NCBI RefSeq assembly: GCF_027531705.1
Contig: NZ_JAPZSP010000010.1
Coordinates: 62,001 to 126,000, forward strand
DNA length: 64,000 nucleotides
Direction: 5' to 3'
Source of the DNA: Flavobacterium sp.
GTDB lineage: Bacteria > Bacteroidota > Bacteroidia > Flavobacteriales > Flavobacteriaceae
In this document: piece by piece, positions 1-7,084 of the stretch
Numbering within the stretch: the first letter of the stretch is position 1
Layout of the letters: each line of letters opens with the position of its first letter
Translations under genes and position numbers: made by a program
The notes under the pieces: model-generated
Seen by the model: the letters and a program-made list of their open reading frames with translations, nothing else
Databases searched by the model: none
Told to the model about the DNA's origin: nothing

Positions 1-1
1 A

Positions 2-199
2 GCTTACACTCATACTTCGATAGGAATTGGTGATGCGGTAAAAGCAATAAAATCTCCTGTTGTTGAAGTTCATATTTCTAATACCTTTTCAAGAGAAACT
101 TTCAGACATCAATCGTATATTTCGCCAAATGCTAAAGGAATAATTATCGGTTTTGGCTTGGAAAGTTACCGACTGGCAATTCAGTCTTTTCTAAAATAA
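2..199 (+). CDS. aroQ: type II 3-dehydroquinate dehydratase, C-terminal part
   Basis: The window opens inside this gene; only the last 65 codons and the TAA are present, so the ORF track missed it. The frame reads AYTHTSIGIGDA, then VVEVHISNTFSRETFRHQS, which matches the conserved HISN...RE.FR.xS block of type II dehydroquinases that binds the substrate carboxylate. The family converts 3-dehydroquinate to 3-dehydroshikimate in the shikimate pathway, in the cytoplasm. The catalytic Tyr and Arg near the N-terminus lie outside the window. The C-terminal GFGLESYRLAI is also typical of the family. Confidence is high for the family and naturally limited for completeness. Confidence 0.9.
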   Translation, partial: AYTHTSIGIGDAVKAIKSPVVEVHISNTFSRETFRHQSYISPNAKGIIIGFGLESYRLAIQSFLK

Positions 200-272
200 A
201 GTTTTTTGATTTTCTTTTGCAGTAGCATGCAACCTTTTGACAATACTAATCGTCTATAATAAAAATAAAGCC

Positions 273-2747
273 ATGAAAAAAATCATTCTGCTCCTATTAT
301 TATTGTCAAATCCAATTTATTCTCAAGTAAGAGGAACCGTTACTGATACCAATGGCAATCCAATTTCGTTTGTAAATATCTATCTAAAAGATACCTATAC
401 AAGTACAACTTCTAATGATTTAGGGCGTTTTGAAATCAACTTAAAAATTCCTGGAACTTATGTTATTTTATTTCAATATCTTGGTTATAAAACAGAAAAA
501 GTTGTTGTAACTATCGAAAAAATACCTGTAAATATTGATATTCAGCTAAAAGAAGAAGATTTTCAGCTAAATGAAATCGTGGTTTCTAAAAAGGATAATC
601 CTGCAATTGCCATTATGAAAAATGCTATTGCAAGTAGAAAGGAAAATTCAGCTAAAACAGCCAAGTATAAATGTGATTTTTATTCAAGAGGTATTATTAA
701 GGTAAAGGATTTGCCTAAAAAATTTATGGGTCAAGAGATTACCGAATTTGATGATGTGGTTGACTCAACAAGAAGTGGCATTCTTTATTTATCAGAAACT
801 GTTTCTAAAATTATTTTTCAAAAACCCGACAAATTAAACGAAACTATTATTGCTTCAAAAGTTAGTGGTAACAGTCGCGGAGTGAGCTTTAATACAGCTT
901 CTCAAGCCAACTTTGATTTTTATGAAAACTACTTAGATTTTGATACAAAAGTCATTTCACCCATTGCAGACAATGCTTTTAATTATTATAAATTTCAATT
1001 TGAAGGCTCTTTTTATGATGAAAATAACCAACAAATCAATAAAATAAAAGTTACTCCAAAACGAGAAAACGAACCAGCCATGGAAGGCTACATCTATATA
1101 GTAGAAGATAGTTGGGCTATTTACGCGACTGATTTGACTATAAAAGGTTCCCAAATTCAGAATCCAGTAATCAATACATTGCAGATTAAACAAAATTTCA
1201 GTTATAATTCGAATACTAAAATTTGGGTGAAAAACATTCAAACATTAGATTTTAATGCAGGAATTTTTGCCTTCAAATTCAATGGAAGATTTACGCATGG
1301 CTATTCTAACTTTGAGTTTCCTGATAAATTTGACAAAAAAACATTTAGCAGAGAAATTCTAAAGTTTGAAGAAAATGCAACTAAAAAAGATGATGCTTTT
1401 TGGGCAACCATACGACCAGTTCCTTTGACCGATGAAGAAGCGATTGATTATGTCAAAAAAGAAAAATTACGTATCAAAAAAACTTCACAAGTTTACTTAG
1501 ATTCTATTGACAAAAAGCATAATAAATTCAAACTATCAAGCCCGATTATGGGTTATAGCTATTCTAATACTTTCAAAAAATGGTCGGCGCAATATGATGG
1601 CCCGCTAATGGCAACTTCTTATAATACTGTACAAGGTTTTAATTCAAATGTTGGAATTTACTTTAACAAAAGAGACGAAGAAAAAAACACATTTTCAAGC
1701 ACTGGCGCACGTTTTACCTATGGATTTGCTGAAGATAAAGTAAGAGTTGTTGCTAGTCATACCCAAAAATTCAACAATACTAACAAAGCAACTTTAACCA
1801 TTTTTGGAGGAAGTTCAGTTGGTCAATTCAACCAAAATAGACCCATTGCTAACATTGTAAATGCCGTAAGTTCACTTTTCTTCAAAAATAATTTTATGAA
1901 ATTATATGAGAAAAATTTTGTGACAGCCAATTTTAATAGAGAAGTTCTAAATGGTTTACATATGTCTTTTGGTGCCGAATATGCCGAAAGAAAACCACTT
2001 TACAACACAACCGATTATGCTTTTATAAAATCGGATGATTTGTATAGTTCAAACAATCCGTTGTTGCCAAACGATTTTTTAAACCAACCTTTTCAAAAAA
2101 ATAATTTGGTCAAAACCAATATAAATGCAACTATAAAATTTGGACAGCGTTATTATTCGCGACCAGATGGAAAATATAGTTTTAATAACGGAAAATTTCC
2201 AACTATCAATTTAGGTTACGAGAAAACATTTGCGGCAACCAACAAAGACTACGAATATGATCTTGTTACCGCAAAAGTTTCAGATGAATTTTCGATTGGA
2301 AATAAAGGAAATTTACAAGTTAATTTAATGGCTGGAAAGTTCTTTAATGCAGAAAATATAGCTTTTACCGATTTTAAACATTTCAACGGAAATCAAACGC
2401 ATATTAGTCATGGTATGAGTTATTTGAACGAATTTAATCTTTTGCCTTACTATTCATCAAGCACCAATGACAGTTATTTTGAAACACATTTGGAACACAA
2501 CGACAAAGGTTATTTGATGAATAAACTTCCTTTGCTCAAAAAACTACAATCGCAATTGGTTTTAGGATTTCATAATTTGTCAATTCCAAACAGAACTCCT
2601 TACAGAGAATTTACAGTTGGATTAGACAATTTAGGTTTTGGAAAATTTAGATTTTTGAGAATCGATTATATTCGTTCTTATCAAAATGGTTTTCAAGGTG
2701 ATGGCGTTTTATTTGGAATAAAACTTTTAGAAATGTCTAGAAACTAG
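273..2747 (+). CDS. DUF5686 family outer-membrane protein with carboxypeptidase-like regulatory domain
   Basis: The ORF track begins at a TTG (237), but the signal peptide MKKIILLLLLLSNPIYSQ begins at the ATG at 273, giving 824 residues. After the signal peptide comes a CarboxypepD_reg-like beta-sandwich (about residues 19-105: VRGTVTDTNGNPISFVNIYL, then a LxEIVV strand), the same module that starts SusC proteins. The rest resembles the DUF5686 family of Bacteroidota, whose C-terminal half looks like an outer-membrane beta-barrel (alternating aromatic strands, ending FGIKLLEMSRN). The function of the family is not established; a cell-envelope location is inferred. It stands alone, convergent with the hydrolase that ends 3 bp away. 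Confidence 0.82.
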   Translation: MKKIILLLLLLSNPIYSQVRGTVTDTNGNPISFVNIYLKDTYTSTTSNDLGRFEINLKIPGTYVILFQYLGYKTEKVVVTIEKIPVNIDIQLKEEDFQLNEIVVSKKDNPAIAIMKNAIASRKENSAKTAKYKCDFYSRGIIKVKDLPKKFMGQEITEFDDVVDSTRSGILYLSETVSKIIFQKPDKLNETIIASKVSGNSRGVSFNTASQANFDFYENYLDFDTKVISPIADNAFNYYKFQFEGSFYDENNQQINKIKVTPKRENEPAMEGYIYIVEDSWAIYATDLTIKGSQIQNPVINTLQIKQNFSYNSNTKIWVKNIQTLDFNAGIFAFKFNGRFTHGYSNFEFPDKFDKKTFSREILKFEENATKKDDAFWATIRPVPLTDEEAIDYVKKEKLRIKKTSQVYLDSIDKKHNKFKLSSPIMGYSYSNTFKKWSAQYDGPLMATSYNTVQGFNSNVGIYFNKRDEEKNTFSSTGARFTYGFAEDKVRVVASHTQKFNNTNKATLTIFGGSSVGQFNQNRPIANIVNAVSSLFFKNNFMKLYEKNFVTANFNREVLNGLHMSFGAEYAERKPLYNTTDYAFIKSDDLYSSNNPLLPNDFLNQPFQKNNLVKTNINATIKFGQRYYSRPDGKYSFNNGKFPTINLGYEKTFAATNKDYEYDLVTAKVSDEFSIGNKGNLQVNLMAGKFFNAENIAFTDFKHFNGNQTHISHGMSYLNEFNLLPYYSSSTNDSYFETHLEHNDKGYLMNKLPLLKKLQSQLVLGFHNLSIPNRTPYREFTVGLDNLGFGKFRFLRIDYIRSYQNGFQGDGVLFGIKLLEMSRN

Positions 2748-2749
2748 TT

Positions 2750-3430
2750 TTATTTCTTAACATGTTCGAACAACCAATTATATAAAGCATCCGTGTGAAA
2801 TAATGATTCAACGCTACCATGAGTTCCGCCTGGTATTGTTGTAAAAGTAACATCGGCGTTTTTATCACATTTTTTGATGGCTTTTACAATTTTTTGAGAT
2901 TCCGAAATAGGAACTGCTTTGTCATTATCACCATGTTGAATCCATAAAGGCAATTTGGCTAGATTACAAGCATCTTTTTCGTTTCCACCACCACAAATAG
3001 CAACTGCAGCTGTTATCTTATCTGGATGCTTGCCTGCGATTTCTAGCGTGCCATAACCGCCAAGGCTCATACCGCAAACATAAACACGAGAAGTATCGGT
3101 TGTGTATTCTTTTTGAATATATTCTATCAATTCTAAAATTTTGTCAGCATTCCATGGACCACTTGCTAATTGTGGCGCAACGACTATTGCTTTGATTTTT
3201 CTACCTTTTTCAATAGCTTTAATAACACCATATCGTTTTACCTTATTGATATCAGTTCCCGAAAGACTTTTACCGTGAAGAAATACTAAAATTGGAAGTT
3301 TCTCAGTTTTATCTTCAACTACAGGAACATTTATCCAAAAAGGATAAGCTGTTTTTCCAACAATTGTTTTTAGTTGGGCGTTGGAAACAGATATTACTTG
3401 TAAGAATAATAAAATGTATATTTTTTTCAT
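2750..3430 (-). CDS. secreted alpha/beta hydrolase (esterase / prolyl-oligopeptidase-like)
   Basis: A 226-residue protein with a signal peptide (MKKIYILLFLQVISVSNAQ). The fold is alpha/beta hydrolase: an oxyanion region FLHGKS near residue 51, the nucleophile elbow CGMSLGGYG (Ser122), a charge-relay Asp in HGDND (about 168-170) and His204 in GGTHGS. This arrangement matches the small secreted PHB-depolymerase-like or dienelactone-hydrolase-like esterases common in Bacteroidota. The substrate cannot be told from the sequence; a periplasmic ester or peptide hydrolase is the most that can be said. It converges on the DUF5686 gene with a 2-bp gap and no room for a terminator between them. Confidence 0.75.
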   Translation of the reverse strand: MKKIYILLFLQVISVSNAQLKTIVGKTAYPFWINVPVVEDKTEKLPILVFLHGKSLSGTDINKVKRYGVIKAIEKGRKIKAIVVAPQLASGPWNADKILELIEYIQKEYTTDTSRVYVCGMSLGGYGTLEIAGKHPDKITAAVAICGGGNEKDACNLAKLPLWIQHGDNDKAVPISESQKIVKAIKKCDKNADVTFTTIPGGTHGSVESLFHTDALYNWLFEHVKK

Positions 3431-3450
3431 TTTTTAAAATTTGAAGTTAT

Positions 3451-3483
3451 AAAAAAAACCCAATCACATAGTAATTGGGTTTT
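3451..3483 (-). terminator. intrinsic terminator of tRNA-Met
   Basis: Inverted repeat 3455-3464 / 3474-3483 (core CCCAAT / ATTGGG extended by A-T pairs) followed on the minus strand by a run of eight T. It lies directly after the 3' end of the tRNA and before the hydrolase start. Confidence 0.75.
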
Positions 3484-3484
3484 G

Positions 3485-3558
3485 TAGCGAGAGGGAGATT
3501 TGAACTCCCGACCTCAGGGTTATGAATCCTGCGCTCTAACCGACTGAGCTACCTCGCC
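3485..3558 (-). tRNA. tRNA-Met (anticodon CAT)
   Basis: On the minus strand the sequence folds as a full cloverleaf of 74 nt: acceptor GGCGAGG, D-stem GCTC/GAGC, anticodon loop TTCATAA with CAT, T-stem GGGAG/CTCCC with TTCAAAT loop. CCA is not encoded. The first pair is a G-T wobble rather than the C-A mismatch of initiator tRNA, so it is read as elongator Met. The base of the anticodon loop has an A-C opposition. An Ile-CAT tRNA (lysidine-modified) cannot be excluded by eye but is less likely. An A/T-rich stretch of about 150 bp separates it from the next gene. Confidence 0.88.
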
Positions 3559-3709
3559 ATTTTCGGTCAGAAATGTTATTTCATTGCGGGTGCAAATATA
3601 AAACTTAAATCAGATGTTGCAAATATAAATCACTAAAAAAAAATTATTTTTGAAAATGCTTTTTTTTTGAATTTTAATTCTATACTTTTCGGGAAATATT
3701 TTGCACATA

Positions 3710-4102
3710 ATGGAATCAAAAATACGTTACGAATTAGAATTTCCTATAAATTCATCCCCTCAATTGTTATATCAATATATATCAACACCTTCTGGACTTT
3801 CAGAGTGGTTTGCTGACAACGTAAATTCACGTGGTGAATTCTTTACTTTTATTTGGGATGATTCCGAAGAAAACGCCCGATTGGCGTCAAAGAAGACAGG
3901 CGAAAAAGTTAAATTCAAATGGGTTGATGAAGATAATAAAGATACCGAATACTTTTTTGAATTAAGAATTTTAGAAGACGAAATAACCAAAGATGTTTCT
4001 TTAATGATTGTGGATTTTGCCATTGAAGAAGAAGTTGAAGAAGCTTCTCTGTTATGGGAAAATCAAGTTTCTGAACTAAAACATGTTATTGGCTCTGTGT
4101 AA
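3710..4102 (+). CDS. START-like domain protein (AHSA1-type fold)
   Basis: The track start at 3701 is a TTG; the ATG at 3710 gives 130 residues beginning MESKIRYELEFPINSS. The sequence fits the small START/AHSA1-like helix-grip proteins found across Flavobacteriia: an N-terminal strand, then LLYQYISTPSGLSEWFADNV (the alpha helix and loop that close the cavity), a beta-meander with FKWVDEDN, and a long C-terminal helix (EEASLLWENQVSELKHVIGSV). Ligand and function are unknown. It is monocistronic, closed by a strong terminator directly downstream. Confidence 0.78.
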   Translation: MESKIRYELEFPINSSPQLLYQYISTPSGLSEWFADNVNSRGEFFTFIWDDSEENARLASKKTGEKVKFKWVDEDNKDTEYFFELRILEDEITKDVSLMIVDFAIEEEVEEASLLWENQVSELKHVIGSV

Positions 4103-4126
4103 AACACATTATTAAACTTATATTTG

Positions 4127-4163
4127 TCCCGTCAATTTCTAATAAACTTGACGGGATTTTTTT
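4127..4163 (+). terminator. intrinsic terminator abutting the next start codon
   Basis: A 9-bp stem TCCCGTCAA / TTGACGGGA (4127-4135 and 4148-4156) with a 12-nt loop and a seven-T run (4157-4163). The ATG of the aminotransferase gene begins at the next base, 4164. Confidence 0.85.
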
Positions 4164-4997
4164 ATGGTAAATTTGAACGGCGAAATTGTTTCCTCAACTA
4201 CAACATTATCAAACACTAACAGAAGTTTTCTATATGGCGACGGTGTTTTTGAAACAATAAAAATTGTAAACGATAAGGTTTTATTTCTTGAAGAACACTA
4301 CTTCAGATTGGTTTCTTCTATGCGAATTGTACGAATGGAAATTCCAATGAATTTTACAATGGAATATTTTGAAGAACAAATACTAAATCTCGCAAAAGCA
4401 ACTAACTGTTCACAATCTTGCAAAGCTAGAATTACTGTTTTTAGAAATGACGGCGGTTTATATTCGCCTGAAACCAATACTGTTTCTTTCATCATTCAAA
4501 CCAATCCGATTGAAAATCCAAGTTATCAATTGAATCAATCTAGCTACGAAGTTGAATTGTATAAAGATTTTCTTGTAACGAAACAATTGCTTTCGACAAT
4601 CAAAACAACTAATAAAATAATTAATGTAACTGGTAGCATTTTTGCAAAAGAAAATGATTTTCAAAATTGTCTTTTACTAAATACCGATAAGAATGTTATT
4701 GAAGCATTAAATGGAAATATTTTTATGTTAATAGGAGACAAACTTATAACTCCAGCCCTATCTGAAGGTTGTTTGAACGGAATTATGCGTAAGCAAATCC
4801 TAAAAATTGCAAAAAAAATTGAAAATATCGAAGTAATTGAAGGTGTAATTTCCCCATTCGATTTACAAAAAGCAGATGAATTATTTATCACAAATGTTAT
4901 CGTAGGAATACAACCAATAACAAAATACCGCAAAAAAGAGTTTACTTCTACTCTTGCAATTAAATTGAACGAAAAGTTAAATGAATTAATTCAATAA
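4164..4997 (+). CDS. class IV aminotransferase (branched-chain aminotransferase / aminodeoxychorismate lyase-like)
   Basis: A 277-residue PLP enzyme of fold type IV. Recognisable features: the start MVNLNGEIV, the RSFLYGDGVFETIKI block, an inner-loop Arg in CKARITVFR, the PLP-lysine region TIKTTNKIINV (Lys in about residues 147-152), the glutamate block NVIEALNGNIFML, and the phosphate-binding LSEGCLNGIMR. Members include branched-chain aminotransferase, D-amino-acid transaminase and 4-amino-4-deoxychorismate lyase (PabC). The short length and single-gene setting fit the PabC-like group, but the substrate is uncertain. The start codon directly follows the T-run of the upstream terminator, so the transcript may be leaderless or come from read-through. 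The last 12 bp overlap the convergent yqgE. Confidence 0.82.
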   Translation: MVNLNGEIVSSTTTLSNTNRSFLYGDGVFETIKIVNDKVLFLEEHYFRLVSSMRIVRMEIPMNFTMEYFEEQILNLAKATNCSQSCKARITVFRNDGGLYSPETNTVSFIIQTNPIENPSYQLNQSSYEVELYKDFLVTKQLLSTIKTTNKIINVTGSIFAKENDFQNCLLLNTDKNVIEALNGNIFMLIGDKLITPALSEGCLNGIMRKQILKIAKKIENIEVIEGVISPFDLQKADELFITNVIVGIQPITKYRKKEFTSTLAIKLNEKLNELIQ

Positions 4998-5546
4998 AGG
5001 ATTTTCAGGTGCATTAGACCAAATAATGTATTCACCACCTAATTCTAGAATTTTTTCTTTCCAAAAATCAGTGGTTGGTTTTCCAATTATTTTATTTTTA
5101 TACAGATTTTCAACAACAATCCAAGAGTTTGCTTGCATTTCAGATTCTAGTTGTTGAGCATCCCAACCAGTATAACCTAGAAAAAATCTAATATTGTCTT
5201 TTTTTACAGAACCATCATTGATTAAATCTCGTGTCAGTTCAAAATCGCCACCCCAATAAATTCCATTAGAGATTTCTACGCTATTAGTAATTAACTCAGG
5301 AACATTATGTATAAAATACAAATTGTCTTGCTCGACTGGTCCACCATTATAAATTTTAAAATTAGCTTCAATTTCGGGAACTAAATCTTTGATAGTATAT
5401 TTTAGAGGCTTATTTATTATAAAACCAACAGAACCTTCATCGCTATGTTCTGCCAATAAAATTACAGACCTATTGAATGATAAATCTCCAATTATCGAGG
5501 GTTCAGCAATGAGCAAATGTCCTTTCTGTAGTTTTTCAGATGTCAT
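4986..5546 (-). CDS. yqgE: YqgE/AlgH family protein (UPF0301)
   Basis: The ORF extends upstream to 5594, but the conserved start MTSEKLQKGHLLIAEPSI begins at 5546, giving 186 residues, the usual family length. The hallmark motifs are present: GHLLIAEP, DLSFNRSVILLAEHSDEGSVGFIINKP, the GGPV motif, a FFLGYTGWDAQQLESE block, and the ending EYIIWSNAPENPLLN. The family is widespread and still without a firm biochemical role (AlgH was first named in alginate regulation). It converges with the aminotransferase gene, with 12 bp of overlap. Confidence 0.92.
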   Translation of the reverse strand: MTSEKLQKGHLLIAEPSIIGDLSFNRSVILLAEHSDEGSVGFIINKPLKYTIKDLVPEIEANFKIYNGGPVEQDNLYFIHNVPELITNSVEISNGIYWGGDFELTRDLINDGSVKKDNIRFFLGYTGWDAQQLESEMQANSWIVVENLYKNKIIGKPTTDFWKEKILELGGEYIIWSNAPENPLLN

Positions 5547-5601
5547 AAACTTGCAAATTTTTAATAAATATAAGAAAAAAAGGTAAAATTCCAAATTTTT
5601 A

Positions 5602-5635
5602 TTAAAAAAAACGCTTCGATAATATCGAAGCGTTT
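5602..5635 (-). terminator. intrinsic terminator of the HU gene
   Basis: A perfect 12-bp stem, AAACGCTTCGAT (5609-5620) / ATCGAAGCGTTT (5624-5635), with a 3-nt loop. On the minus strand it is followed by a run of T (A's at 5604-5610), just after the HU stop codon. Confidence 0.85.
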
Positions 5636-5659
5636 AATTTATATCAAAGTAAAACTAGA

Positions 5660-5932
5660 TTAGTTTACAGAACCTTCTAAGTCCGCTCCAGCTTTAAATT
5701 TCACTACATTTTTAGCAGCAATTTTGATAGTTTTTCCTGTTTGAGGATTTCTTCCGTCTCTAGCAGCTCTTTTAGAAACTGACCAAGATCCGAAACCTAC
5801 TAAAGATACTCTTCCACCTTTTTTCAAAGTACCACCTACGTTTCCTAAAAATGATTCTAAAGCTAATTTAGCTGCAGCTTTTGTAATTCCAGCATCGGCA
5901 GCAATAGCGTCGATTAATTCTGATTTGTTCAT
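5660..5932 (-). CDS. hup: HU family DNA-binding protein
   Basis: The track extends to 5977, but the family start MNKSELIDAIAADAG is at 5932, giving 90 residues, the standard HU length. The body follows the HU pattern: helices with ITKAAAKLALESFLGNV, then VSLVGFGSWSVSKRAARDGRNPQTGKTIKIAAKNVVKFKAG, in which the RNPQTG motif forms the tip of the DNA-embracing arm. It is a nucleoid protein that bends DNA without sequence preference. It has its own candidate promoter and terminator, so it is probably monocistronic. Confidence 0.95.
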   Translation of the reverse strand: MNKSELIDAIAADAGITKAAAKLALESFLGNVGGTLKKGGRVSLVGFGSWSVSKRAARDGRNPQTGKTIKIAAKNVVKFKAGADLEGSVN

Positions 5933-5979
5933 AATAATAGTTATTAATTGTTGGTTAAACATTTTTTTGTTAATCATAA

Positions 5980-6009
5980 CAAATTTAATAGAAAATATAC
6001 ACCTCGCAA
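5980..6009 (-). promoter_or_regulatory. candidate Bacteroidota promoter for the HU gene
   Basis: On the minus strand, TAAATTTG (5987-5980) matches the Bacteroidota -7 consensus TAnnTTTG, with a TTG at 6009-6007 about 19 bp upstream as the -33 element. It would start transcription some 40 nt before the HU ATG. Confidence 0.5.
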
Positions 6010-6114
6010 GTGATAAGCCTCATTTTTACTGATTTTGTTAATAAATCATGGCTTTTGTTGATAAATCCAGCTTTTTAAAGTTGCATTTTTCCCATTATCA
6101 ACAAAATCATGGTC

Positions 6115-7062
6115 TCACGAAGCTTTAATTGTATTCGAAAATGTCATTCCGTTTAACAATTCAACCGTTTTCATCTTCTTTTTACCAGGAAATTGAAGGC
6201 TTAAAACCTCAATAAAGCCATCTTGAACAGCAATTTTCAATTCTTTTTTGGTAGAAATGATTGTTCCAATAGCAAATGAATGATTTTCTGAACTCAATTT
6301 TGCTTCATAAATTTTCACGCTCCATTCTTCATCACCATCTTTAAACAAGCACCAAGCAGCAGGATAAGGAGACAAACCACGAATTAAATCATGAATTTGT
6401 TTTCCTGAAATATTCCAATCTATTTTGCAATTTTCACGATTGAGTTTATAAGCCGTTTTTATGTCATTTGAATCTTTTTGAATGGTTGTAGTAACATTGC
6501 CACTTTCAATTAATGCTAACGTATCTACAACAGCTTCACTTCCTATTTGCATCAATCTATCATGTAATTCGCCAGCATTTTCAGTCTCTGAAATAGGCGT
6601 TTCTTTACTCAAAATCATGGCGCCTGTATCAATTTTATCATCAATAAAGAAAGTAGTAACGCCAGTTTTGGTTTCTCCATTAATAATAGCCCAGTTTATT
6701 GGGGCAGCTCCACGATAATTGGGTAACAACGATGCGTGAAGATTAAAAGTTCCTAGTTTTGGCATTTTCCAAACAACTTCTGGCAACATTCTGAAAGCTA
6801 CTACAACTTGTAAATTTGCATCCAAGCTTTTTAATTCAGCTAAAAAAGTTTCGTCTTTTAAATTGGTTGGTTGCAAAAGGTTTAAGTTGTTTTCTAGAGC
6901 ATATTCTTTGACAGCCGAATATTTTATTTTCTGACCGCGACCTGCTGGCTTATCGGCAGCCGTTATTACTCCAACAACTTCATACTTATTTTTGATTATG
7001 GTATCTAAAATGCCAACGGCGAATTCGGGTGTTCCCATAAAAACGATTCTTAGTTTTTCCAT
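6115..7062 (-). CDS. fmt: methionyl-tRNA formyltransferase
   Basis: A 315-residue protein that formylates Met-tRNA(fMet) with 10-formyl-tetrahydrofolate, supplying the initiator for translation. The N-terminal formyltransferase domain is clear: LRIVFMGTPEFAV, the HASLLPNYRGAAPINWAI block with the catalytic Asn-His-Asp set, and DKIDTGAMI. The C-terminal tRNA-binding OB-like domain starts around residue 205 (CKIDWN...IRGLSPYPAAWC). Length is normal. It lies 22 bp downstream of recQ on the same strand and is probably cotranscribed with it. Confidence 0.96.
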   Translation of the reverse strand: MEKLRIVFMGTPEFAVGILDTIIKNKYEVVGVITAADKPAGRGQKIKYSAVKEYALENNLNLLQPTNLKDETFLAELKSLDANLQVVVAFRMLPEVVWKMPKLGTFNLHASLLPNYRGAAPINWAIINGETKTGVTTFFIDDKIDTGAMILSKETPISETENAGELHDRLMQIGSEAVVDTLALIESGNVTTTIQKDSNDIKTAYKLNRENCKIDWNISGKQIHDLIRGLSPYPAAWCLFKDGDEEWSVKIYEAKLSSENHSFAIGTIISTKKELKIAVQDGFIEVLSLQFPGKKKMKTVELLNGMTFSNTIKAS

Positions 7063-7084
7063 TCAGGCTGAATTTAGTTCAGTT

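Noticed and set aside
957-1241. Minus-strand ORF inside the DUF5686 gene
   Set aside because: Shadow of a real gene in another frame. The same applies to the other short ORFs lying opposite recQ, murA, GH3, SusC, the T9SS genes and rpoBC.
3485-3558. Anticodon-stem A-C opposition as a sign of a tRNA pseudogene
   Set aside because: The rest of the cloverleaf is intact, a terminator follows, and I recall similar GGATTCATAACCC stems in other Bacteroidota tRNA-Met genes.
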